From CAYMUC01 sp964393535 (GTDB taxonomy: Bacteria; Actinomycetota; Acidimicrobiia; Acidimicrobiales; Ilumatobacteraceae): a stretch of DNA of 64,000 nt. The notes beneath the pieces were generated by a model. It was given only the letters and a program-made list of their open reading frames with translations. It searched no databases and was not told the origin of the DNA. Position numbers and translations under genes: made by a program. The DNA lies in assembly GCA_964393535.1 (NCBI GenBank), contig CAYMUC010000001.1:35624-99623 (forward strand), read 5' to 3'. How positions within the stretch are numbered: position 1 is the stretch's first letter; the number at the start of each line of letters is the position of its first letter. This document shows, piece by piece, positions 42,070 through 48,425 of this stretch.

Positions 42070-43017
42070 GTGAGCGACGTCACGACCCCTCGCCCGTTTC
42101 GATTCGGTGTTCAGGCCGCCCGGGCCGGTGATGGCGCATCGTGGCGTGAGTTGGCCCGACGAGTCGAGGGTGCCGGCTATGGCGTGCTGACCATGCCTGA
42201 TCACTTCGACGACCAGTTGGCACCGGTTCCTGCCCTCATGGCGGCTGCAGATGCGACCACCGATCTGAGGGTCGGAGCACTGGTGTGGGACAACGACTAC
42301 CGACATCCGGTGGTGTTGGCCAAAGAGCTCGCCACGCTGGATTTGCTGTCGCACGGTCGACTCGAAGTGGGTCTGGGCGCGGGATGGATGATCAGCGACT
42401 ACGAGCAGGCCGGTCTTCCCTACGACCGTCCCGGCCTACGCATCGACCGTATGGTGGAAGGCCTCGAGATCATCCGTCGCTGTTTCGCACCAGGCGCGTT
42501 CGACTACTCGGGAACCCACTACACGATCAGTGGGTACGACGGCCTTCCCAAGCCCGTGCAGCAGCCGGCTCCACCGGTGTTGATCGGCGGTGGTGGACAG
42601 CGGATGCTGGCCGTGGCAGCACGCCATGCCGACATCGTGGGCATCAACGCCAACATGCGGGCAGGGGTGGTGGGCCCCGACGCATTCGACTCCATGACGG
42701 CCGAGTCGGTGGACGACAAAGTGGCTTGGGTGCGGCTCCAGGCCGGCGATCGGGTTGCCGACATCGAGTGGAACGTCCGAGCCTTCCTCGTGAATGTCAC
42801 CAACCATCCCGACGAGGCCGTGGAGCACCTGGCTCAGGCTCTCTCGGTGAACCCCGATCTCGTGCGCAACTCGCCGTTCGCACTCATCGGTCCGCCCCGC
42901 CAGTTGGTGGAGCAACTCCTGCAACGCCGTGAGCGATGGGGTTTCTCGTACATCATCGTGGGTGCAAACGATGTGGAAGCCTTCGCCCCGGTGGTGGCGG
43001 AGTTGGCGGGCCGATGA
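42070..43017 (+). CDS. LLM-class oxidoreductase, probably F420-dependent
   Basis: Luciferase-like monooxygenase fold (TIM barrel) oxidoreductase, 315 residues. FRFGVQAARAGDGASWRELARRVEGAGYGVLTMPDHF at the N-terminus is typical, followed by LRVGALVWDNDYRHPVVLAKELATLD, GRLEVGLGAGW and PVLIGGGGQRML, which binds flavin or F420. It matches a TIGR03621-like group of probable F420 enzymes; substrate is unknown. GTG 42070 is preferred over GTG 42061 because of TACCGT seven bases before it. The stop overlaps the Gfo/Idh gene ATG (ATGA). Confidence 0.87.
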   Translation: MSDVTTPRPFRFGVQAARAGDGASWRELARRVEGAGYGVLTMPDHFDDQLAPVPALMAAADATTDLRVGALVWDNDYRHPVVLAKELATLDLLSHGRLEVGLGAGWMISDYEQAGLPYDRPGLRIDRMVEGLEIIRRCFAPGAFDYSGTHYTISGYDGLPKPVQQPAPPVLIGGGGQRMLAVAARHADIVGINANMRAGVVGPDAFDSMTAESVDDKVAWVRLQAGDRVADIEWNVRAFLVNVTNHPDEAVEHLAQALSVNPDLVRNSPFALIGPPRQLVEQLLQRRERWGFSYIIVGANDVEAFAPVVAELAGR

Positions 43018-44060
43018 AACAGCGTCGCCTGGCGTTGTGCGGTGCCGGGATGATCGCTGCTGCGCATGCCCTTGCCGCCGATGCCGCCGGTTGGAAGGTG
43101 GTGGCGGTGGCGTCGAGACGCCCCGAGCGAGCGCGAGCGGCTGCTCAGCAGGTGGGGGCACGAGCCGTGCAGTACCAGGACCTCCCCGCGGGTGCCGAAC
43201 TCGTGGTGGTCGCCACTCCCCCCTCGCGACATGCCCTCGATGCACTGGAGTTGCTGCCCACCGGTGTGGGTGTGTTGGTGGAGAAACCCTTCGCTCTCAC
43301 GCTCGCCGAAGCCGACGAACTGGTGGGTGCTGCCGCCGACGCCGGGCAGCGATTGGCCTACGGCGAGAACCTGGCGCACGCGCCAGTGGTGGTGGCGATG
43401 CTGCGCCAGGCTCGGCGACTCGAGAGCGCTACGCATCTCGATGTTCGCGCCTTGCAGGAACTGCCATCGTGGGGAGACTTCACGACCGACGGATGGGGCG
43501 GGGGTGCCTTGTTCGACCTTGGGCCGCACCCACTCGCCGTTGCGGTGCTGTTGGGACGCGCTGCCGGGGCCGGCGACGTCGTGGGTGTGACCGCCGAAGT
43601 TCACGGAGGTTCCGGTCATGCCACCGATGAACATGCCGAGGTGTCACTGCGGTTCGCCGGTGGCCTCATCGGACGGGTCGTGGCCAGTTGGCGGCATCGT
43701 GGCGCACCGGTGTGGGATGCGCAGATCGCCTCGAGCGACGCCGTCGTGCGCGGAGAGATCCTCCCGACGGCCGAACTCACCGTGAACGGTGACGACACTG
43801 GCCTGATGCCGCAGCGCTCACGATCCAGTGCCGAGGTGGGCGCCTTGGACGCCTTGGGCTTCGTGGACCAGGTTCGCGCCTTCGCCGACGACCTGACCGA
43901 GCGTCGGCGTCCCTTCATGGACGCCGAGTTCGGACGACTCATCCTCGAGATCATCTGCGCCGCCTATGCCTCCGACCGCGATGGCAGCATCGAGGTTCCA
44001 CTCCCCTACACCGGTCTGCGAACCCTGTCCCCACTGCAGATCTGGCGGGGCCAGAAGTGA
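43014..44060 (+). CDS. Gfo/Idh/MocA-family oxidoreductase
   Basis: NAD(P)-dependent sugar-type dehydrogenase, 348 residues. N-terminal Rossmann domain LALCGAGMIAAAHALAA (about 5-21), VVVATPPSRHALDALELL, VLVEKPFALTLAEADELV with the EKP catalytic lysine, and C-terminal GGALFDLGPHPLAVAVLLG, whose histidine is the usual catalytic partner. The C-terminus has an Ile-Cys-Ala-Ala-Tyr-Ala segment. ATG 43014 overlaps the upstream stop. The last 243 bases lie antisense to the sporadic-carbohydrate-cluster gene. A sugar-nucleotide or inositol-like substrate is plausible but unproven. Confidence 0.87.
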   Translation: MKQRRLALCGAGMIAAAHALAADAAGWKVVAVASRRPERARAAAQQVGARAVQYQDLPAGAELVVVATPPSRHALDALELLPTGVGVLVEKPFALTLAEADELVGAAADAGQRLAYGENLAHAPVVVAMLRQARRLESATHLDVRALQELPSWGDFTTDGWGGGALFDLGPHPLAVAVLLGRAAGAGDVVGVTAEVHGGSGHATDEHAEVSLRFAGGLIGRVVASWRHRGAPVWDAQIASSDAVVRGEILPTAELTVNGDDTGLMPQRSRSSAEVGALDALGFVDQVRAFADDLTERRRPFMDAEFGRLILEIICAAYASDRDGSIEVPLPYTGLRTLSPLQIWRGQK

Positions 44061-44471
44061 ACCGAGGGCCAACTGCTGGCTCTCCACGACGGCTCTCACC
44101 CGACGAGTCCACCTCATCTGATGAAGATCGTCGAGACTTCGGATGACCATGCCCTCAGCGGCCAGGTGCAACTCGACCCCACGGTCCACCAGGGTCGCCA
44201 GTGAGGGCCGCCGCTCGGGATCGTCGGTCGGTAGGGCGAACATCGTGTACAGCACCACCCCGTCCACCCGACCCGTTCTGAGGTCCTCGAGCACCATCTG
44301 CCAGGCAACGTCACTGGCAGGAAGCGAGAACTCCGTGGCGCTCAACACATAGTCGGCGTCGTGGCGACGACAGTGGTCCCGAAGCACGGCGTTCTGCACC
44401 GACTGCGGTACCACCGCACCGGCCACCGGCGCTGTCGTGACGTAGCCACGCAATCGCCGCCGACGGTTCAT
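43818..44471 (-). CDS. Sporadic carbohydrate cluster protein, LIC12192 family
   Basis: The N-terminal 135 residues match the LIC12192-type sporadic carbohydrate cluster family (TIGR04323 type): RGYVTTAPVAGAVVPQSVQ, NAVLRDHCRRHDADYVLSAT, EFSLPASDV, DGVVLYTMFALP and VELHLAAEGMVI. Function is unknown; such proteins occur in scattered surface-polysaccharide clusters. The ATG overlaps the 2OG-Fe(II) oxygenase stop (ATGA). After residue 135 the frame stays open for about 80 residues antisense to the Gfo/Idh gene, with biased composition; the family is normally shorter, so this C-terminus may be a real extension or a lost stop. It does not look like a pseudogene otherwise. Confidence 0.8.
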   Translation of the reverse strand: MNRRRRLRGYVTTAPVAGAVVPQSVQNAVLRDHCRRHDADYVLSATEFSLPASDVAWQMVLEDLRTGRVDGVVLYTMFALPTDDPERRPSLATLVDRGVELHLAAEGMVIRSLDDLHQMRWTRRVRAVVESQQLALGSLLAPPDLQWGQGSQTGVGEWNLDAAIAVGGIGGADDLEDESSELGVHEGTPTLGQVVGEGANLVHEAQGVQGAHLGTGS

Positions 44472-45268
44472 CCACGATCACCTGTCGGCGAACCCAGAGC
44501 CACTCGTGTGACCGGGCGCATGGTGATCGGGGTGAAGAAATCGCCCAGGCCCTTGTCGGCGTAGGGGGTGAACAGGCCCGTGAAACGGCAGTTGATGGAC
44601 CATCGCGTGGTGTCCTCGCCGTTGGTCTGGTTGCCATGAGGCAATGACTGGTCGAACAACACCACCTGCCCGAACGCCGCCTCGATCCACACCACGTCGT
44701 CCACCACGGCATCGAACAGGTCCGCCGTGTTCCGCCCGTTCATGGCGGCGAACCGGTCCCAGAGTTGGTCCGCGACCGCCGGAGGCACGAGGTATAGCGA
44801 CTTGGTGCCCCAGCAGTCCACGAGGGGAATCCACACCACGGTCTCGAACGGCGAGTGTCCAGACCAGGTGTCGGCGTGCAAAGGCAGGGCCGAGTCGGCG
44901 TCCCCGGGCAGTTGCACGCTGAGGTTGGGTCGACGTTGCATGGCCAGTTCGTTTCCGACCAATGCCTCGAGCCAGGGGCGCGCCACGGTGAAGATCCACC
45001 GGCGGACGTCGACGTCGTCGGCGAGGCGGGCCATCACGTGAACCCGAAGATCGTTGACGACGTCGGGTCCGACCACGGTGTGCACGTGATCGAGCCACTC
45101 CCCTGTGGACTGCGGGTCGGGTTCGCGCACACCCAACCACTCAGCCGCCACGGCGGCGATTCGTCGCTGCAGGCTTCCCAGAGCCACCGAGTCGGAAGCC
45201 GGTTCCACCACATAGCCGTCACGCTCGTAGCTCTGGCCCAGTGCGACATGGCGCTCGTCGAGGAACAC
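44468..45268 (-). CDS. Sporadic carbohydrate cluster 2OG-Fe(II) oxygenase
   Basis: A 266-residue protein related to phytanoyl-CoA dioxygenases, matching the sporadic carbohydrate cluster 2OG-Fe(II) oxygenase group (TIGR04324 type). The iron triad is His131 and Asp133 in LPLHADTWSGHSPFE plus His211 in SLPHGNQTN; Arg223 or Arg228 would hold 2-oxoglutarate. WIPLVDCWGTKSLYLVP is typical. It probably hydroxylates or otherwise oxidises a sugar or glycan precursor. The gene is coupled to the LIC12192-type protein. No glycosyltransferase cluster surrounds it, which is unusual for this pair. GTG 45268 is the assumed start. Confidence 0.82.
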   Translation of the reverse strand: MFLDERHVALGQSYERDGYVVEPASDSVALGSLQRRIAAVAAEWLGVREPDPQSTGEWLDHVHTVVGPDVVNDLRVHVMARLADDVDVRRWIFTVARPWLEALVGNELAMQRRPNLSVQLPGDADSALPLHADTWSGHSPFETVVWIPLVDCWGTKSLYLVPPAVADQLWDRFAAMNGRNTADLFDAVVDDVVWIEAAFGQVVLFDQSLPHGNQTNGEDTTRWSINCRFTGLFTPYADKGLGDFFTPITMRPVTRVALGSPTGDRG

Positions 45269-45348
45269 GCCGCCATGATGACCCTCTGGCGGGCGACCCG
45301 AACGGGGCCGAACGGCGGTCTCTCACCGGGCCGAACCGACATCAACCG

Positions 45349-45425
45349 TGGTGGGCGCTGAGGGACTCGAACCCCCGACCCCCTGCTTGTAAGGCAGGTG
45401 CTCTAACCGACTGAGCTAAGCGCCC
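45349..45425 (-). tRNA. tRNA-Val (anticodon UAC)
   Basis: Complete cloverleaf on the minus strand. Acceptor GGGCGCT pairs with AGCGCCC, D arm GCTCAGTCGGTTAGAGC, anticodon loop CTTACAA on stem CCTGC/GCAGG with UAC reading GUA, T arm with TTCGAGT. The discriminator A is followed by encoded CCA (45351-45349), unlike the other two tRNAs in the window. It lies between the oxygenase and sigma-factor genes. Confidence 0.96.
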
Positions 45426-45503
45426 GACGCCACGGACGACCGATGCTATCGGCTTCGGGACGCGGCCTCCCTGGTATCCGCGAACGGCCGCTGCACCCGC
45501 CAC

Positions 45504-45509
45504 TATGGT
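45504..45509 (+). promoter_or_regulatory. -10 element of the sigma-factor gene
   Basis: TATGGT eight bases before ATG 45518. It supports that ATG over the longer in-frame start at 45443, which would run through the promoter. Confidence 0.55.
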
Positions 45510-45517
45510 GCCGATCG

Positions 45518-46459
45518 ATGGGCGCTGAGCGCAGTCGTTCCGGGGATCGCGATTCCCTGCGGGTGTACCTCGACGATGTGCGCCGCCATCGCCTCCTCAC
45601 CGCAGCAGACGAGCAACGTCTCGGTGCAGCGATCTTCGCCGGCCGGGAGGCGGAGGAGGAACTGGCCTCGGCAGCGCCAATGTCGGCACCGCGCCGCCGG
45701 GAACTGATGCGACTGAGTCGCGAGGCCGAGACGGCCCGCACCGAGTTCATCACCGCCAATCTTCGACTGGTCGTCAGCGTGGCACGCCGATTCGAAGGCG
45801 CGGGCCTCAGCCTGGGCGACCTGGTTCAGGAAGGAAACATCGGCCTCATGCGGGCCGTGGAACGGTTCGACCACCGCAAGGGTTTCAAGTTCTCCACGTA
45901 CGCCACCTGGTGGATCCGCCAGGCGATCGGCCGAGCACTGGCCGACTCGTCCCGCACCATCCGGGTGCCCTCTCACATGCGTGAGATGTACGGCTTGGTG
46001 GACCTCTGCACCGAAGCCCTCACACGTCGCCTCGATCGGACACCCACCCCCGAGGAAGTGGCGGCCGAGGCCGGACTCACCGTGGATCAGGTGGTGTTGA
46101 TCCAACAGCACCGCCAGAGCCTGGTGTCGTTGTCGGACCCGTTGGGTACGGACCAGTCGTTGGAGTTGGGCGACACCATTGCCGACCTCGACGCAGAGGC
46201 GGCCTTCGACCACGCCGTGTCGGCCATGGACCATGCCGATGTGGAGGCCCGCCTCGACATGCTGAAGCCTCGTGAACGCGAGGTGGTACGAGCCCGTTTC
46301 GGACTCGGCCAGACACCACGGACCCTGGGCGACATCGGCGACGAGCACGGACTCACCCGGGAGCGGATTCGTCAGATCGAGGCGCGTGCCCTGGGAAAAC
46401 TCCGGCACCCCTGCACCCTGCCGGTTCGCGGACGGCGCCGTTCGGGCAGCGTCAACTGA
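45518..46459 (+). CDS. RNA polymerase sigma-70 factor (RpoD/SigB type)
   Basis: Primary-like sigma factor, 313 residues. Region 1.2 DSLRVYLDDVRRHRLLTAADE, region 2 with DLVQEGNIGLMRAVERFDHRKGF and KFSTYATWWIRQAIGRALAD, region 3, and region 4.2 with TLGDIGDEHGLTRERIRQIEARALGKLRHP. Region 1.1 and the long acidic N-terminus of principal actinobacterial sigma factors are missing, so it is more likely a group 2 (HrdA/SigB-like) factor; confirmation needs the genome's other sigma genes. It converges with the IMPase-like gene with an eight-base overlap. Regions 2.4 and 4.2 appear intact, so -10/-35 recognition should be vegetative-like. Confidence 0.92.
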   Translation: MGAERSRSGDRDSLRVYLDDVRRHRLLTAADEQRLGAAIFAGREAEEELASAAPMSAPRRRELMRLSREAETARTEFITANLRLVVSVARRFEGAGLSLGDLVQEGNIGLMRAVERFDHRKGFKFSTYATWWIRQAIGRALADSSRTIRVPSHMREMYGLVDLCTEALTRRLDRTPTPEEVAAEAGLTVDQVVLIQQHRQSLVSLSDPLGTDQSLELGDTIADLDAEAAFDHAVSAMDHADVEARLDMLKPREREVVRARFGLGQTPRTLGDIGDEHGLTRERIRQIEARALGKLRHPCTLPVRGRRRSGSVN

Positions 46460-47216
46460 ACGTCTGCCGTGCCGCCACCAACGCCTCGAGCAGTGCTGGT
46501 GTTGCGGCTGCCACCGGCGTGCGGCGGGCACCCGGATCTCTCACGATGAGGTCGCGACCCAAGGCGTCGACCACTGCCACGCCGACCTCCGCGCAGATCA
46601 GGACCGCCGCGGCGTAGTCCCACACACCATGAGCGTCGACGCTGCAGTCCAGGTAGCCGTCGAGCGATCCTTCGGCAACGAGGCACAGGTCCAGTGCTGC
46701 AGCGCCGAACGCTCGGAACTGCTGCCACCCCAGGTGTCGGGGTGGCAGACCAGAGAGACCCACCACCGCCTCGTCGAGCCGTGTGGTCGAAGCCGGTGTC
46801 AGCGTTCGACCGTCCACGCTGGCCCCCTGACCCCGTACCGCCCGGTAGCGGCGACCCGAGGCGTGATCGCCGACCACCGCCACCCATGGCCCCTGTTCGT
46901 CGAGCACGCACACGGCCGTTGCGTACCACGGCACACCCCTGCTGGCGTTGGTGCTGCCGTCCAGGGGATCGACGATGGCCAGCAGGGCTCGCTCTGGGTG
47001 ATGCAGGCCGGTCTCCTCGCTCAGCACACCGAACCCCGCCTGCACCAGGCGATCGATGGCCACCTCGTCCACGTGCACATCCACCACGTATTGCCCTGGT
47101 CGCACCCCCGTGAGTTCGGTACGGTCCACCTCGAGCAGTCGACGACCGATGTCGTCGATCAGTAGGTCGATGAGATGAATCACCGCCTGAGCGTCGGGAG
47201 CGGGCACCGAGGTCAT
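46452..47216 (-). CDS. Inositol-monophosphatase-family phosphatase (copy 2)
   Basis: IMPase-superfamily phosphatase, 254 residues. Metal ligands lie in GVLSEETGLHHPERALLAIVDPLDGSTN, with the catalytic Glu and DPLDGST core, and the C-terminal VWDYAAAVLICAEVGVAVVD. It differs clearly from copy 1 at 15671-16486, with SEETG in place of GEEGTE. Substrates may include histidinol phosphate, the step missing from the his operon here, or inositol phosphate. ATG 47216 sits 25 bases from the divergent gene start; a TACCGT -10 overlaps that gene's promoter. It converges on the sigma gene. Confidence 0.86.
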   Translation of the reverse strand: MTSVPAPDAQAVIHLIDLLIDDIGRRLLEVDRTELTGVRPGQYVVDVHVDEVAIDRLVQAGFGVLSEETGLHHPERALLAIVDPLDGSTNASRGVPWYATAVCVLDEQGPWVAVVGDHASGRRYRAVRGQGASVDGRTLTPASTTRLDEAVVGLSGLPPRHLGWQQFRAFGAAALDLCLVAEGSLDGYLDCSVDAHGVWDYAAAVLICAEVGVAVVDALGRDLIVRDPGARRTPVAAATPALLEALVAARQTFS

Positions 47217-47225
47217 CGTGATGGC

Positions 47226-47235
47226 ACGGTAGTGT
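47226..47235. promoter_or_regulatory. Overlapping divergent -10 elements
   Basis: Plus strand TAGTGT (47230-47235) lies six bases before GTG 47242. Minus strand TACCGT (47231-47226) lies nine bases before ATG 47216. The two hexamers share two bases, so the two polymerases cannot bind at once and the genes may be expressed alternatively. Confidence 0.55.
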
Positions 47236-47241
47236 CGCTGC

Positions 47242-47814
47242 GTGGCCGTCATCGACGTAGCAGGGTTCGTTGCCGATCTGAAGAGCCACGCCATCGACCA
47301 CGGTTTCCACGTGCACGACGAACGCCACTTCGTCGAGACCTACTCGTTGCGGCAACTGTGGGAAGTGGACGTGCACCCAGAGGAAGCGTGCAACGGTCCC
47401 ATCGACCTGCATCTCTCACTGGAAGTGGATCCCCGTGCCTTGCTGGGCTTCGAGGATGCCGTCATGGCCATGGACGATCCAGAAGGAGAACCTCCTTCTG
47501 GCTTCCAGTTCCCCTTGGTGTTCACATGGACACTGCCGCCCCTGCAGCATCCACCCGATCTCCTGGTCCTGGCTGCCGAGATCGCGGGAGTCGGTGGCAT
47601 CACCCTTCCGGTGGAGGTGTCGGCCATCGACTCGTTTCCCTTCGTCACCGACGCCCCCGAGCGAAGCCTGTCGCTGGTGGCCAAATTGTCGGTGTCGCTG
47701 GCCGATGTGTACCTCGGCAACGAGGAAGCCTTCTGCGACATCCTCGACCGCTGCCGCGACGTGAGTCTGGCCCTGCTGGACATGGCCCCGGCATGGCTGG
47801 GCGTCGACGACTGA
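47242..47814 (+). CDS. Uncharacterised acidic cytoplasmic protein
   Basis: A 190-residue protein without signal peptide or membrane segments, rich in Asp, Glu, Leu and Val. It has an N-terminal FVADLKSHAIDHGFHVHDERHFVETYSLRQLWEVDVHP region and central PSGFQFPLVFTWTLPPLQHPPDLLVLAAEIAG. No family recognised. GTG start six bases after TAGTGT indicates a leaderless mRNA. The acidic-tail protein gene follows 54 bases downstream, so they may be co-transcribed with their own second ribosome site. Confidence 0.7.
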   Translation: MAVIDVAGFVADLKSHAIDHGFHVHDERHFVETYSLRQLWEVDVHPEEACNGPIDLHLSLEVDPRALLGFEDAVMAMDDPEGEPPSGFQFPLVFTWTLPPLQHPPDLLVLAAEIAGVGGITLPVEVSAIDSFPFVTDAPERSLSLVAKLSVSLADVYLGNEEAFCDILDRCRDVSLALLDMAPAWLGVDD

Positions 47815-47868
47815 GCGCCCCACTCGCCCCATCAACCAGCAACACCGCCCGACCACAAGGAGCCCACC

Positions 47869-48186
47869 ATGCGAGCCGACGAACTGATCGAGATCCTCAA
47901 GGAACTGCCCGCCGACGCCGAAGTGGTGATCGCCGTGGTCGAACCCGTTGACGACAATGCCGAGGAGATCGCGCTCAAGCGCTACGACCTCGACCTTCTC
48001 CTGCCCGAGGCCGAGGATGGCGAGGCATGGCTGGTCGTGGGTGAAGAGGCCGACCTCGATGCCTTCCTCGACGCCATCGACAGCGAGAGCGACGACGACG
48101 AGTCCCACGACCACGACGATGATGACGACGATGACGATGACGACGACGACGAAGAGGACGAGGACGACGACGAACGGGACCGGTGA
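47869..48186 (+). CDS. Small protein with extreme acidic tail
   Basis: A 105-residue protein. The first 70 residues form a possible folded domain (MRADELIEILKELPADAEVVIAVVEP and WLVVGEEADLDAFLDAID). The C-terminal 30 residues are almost pure Asp and Glu, including 12 consecutive Asp, then RDR. AAGGAG lies seven bases before the ATG, so the start is certain. The tail could mimic DNA, bind basic proteins or metal. Similar acidic-tail proteins are common in high-GC bacteria without known roles. Function not assigned. Confidence 0.7.
   Translation: MRADELIEILKELPADAEVVIAVVEPVDDNAEEIALKRYDLDLLLPEAEDGEAWLVVGEEADLDAFLDAIDSESDDDESHDHDDDDDDDDDDDDEEDEDDDERDR
48109..48168. repeat. GAC/GAT codon repeat encoding the Asp-rich tail
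   Basis: About 60 bases built almost only from GAC, GAT and GAG/GAA trinucleotides in the 3' part of the acidic-tail gene. It is a triplet low-complexity tract that may change length by slippage while keeping the frame. Confidence 0.8.
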
Positions 48187-48198
48187 CGGTCCTGGCGG

Positions 48199-48271
48199 TA
48201 GGGCGGATGGGGATCGAACCCATGACCGAGCGGTTATGAGCCGCCTGCTCTGACCACTGAGCTACCGCCCC
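48199..48271 (-). tRNA. tRNA-Met (anticodon CAU, elongator type)
   Basis: Minus-strand cloverleaf with acceptor GGGGCGG paired to CCGCCCT including one G-U pair at position 1, D arm GCTCAGTGGTCAGAGC, anticodon loop CTCATAA, T arm TTCGATC. CAU decodes AUG; the features of initiator tRNA are absent. A tRNA-Ile with modified CAU cannot be fully excluded. CCA is not encoded after the discriminator A. Confidence 0.88.
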
Positions 48272-48307
48272 CTGCGGGGCTGAGGTTCACCTCAGCGACT
48301 CCGTGAG

Positions 48308-48380
48308 CTCCGGGGGTGGGGGTCGAACCCACAACCTACGGATTAACAGTCCGCCGCTCTGCCGATTGAGCTACCCCGGA
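48308..48380 (-). tRNA. tRNA-Asn (anticodon GUU)
   Basis: Minus-strand cloverleaf. Acceptor TCCGGGG pairs with CCCCGGA, D arm GCTCAATCGGCAGAGC, anticodon stem GCGGA/TCCGT with loop CTGTTAA giving GUU, and T arm GTGGG/CCCAC with TTCGACC. Discriminator base is G; CCA is not encoded. It lies 36 bases upstream of tRNA-Met on the same strand, and both may share a transcript. Confidence 0.95.
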
Positions 48381-48425
48381 AGGCACCGAGACCTTAGCAG
48401 CGAAGGGCCGCTATCCCCCAGTGCT

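Noticed and set aside
42936..44060. Longer Gfo/Idh start at 42936
   Set aside because: The first 26 codons overlap the end of the LLM gene in another frame; ATG 43014 with ATGA overlap fits the Rossmann motif position.
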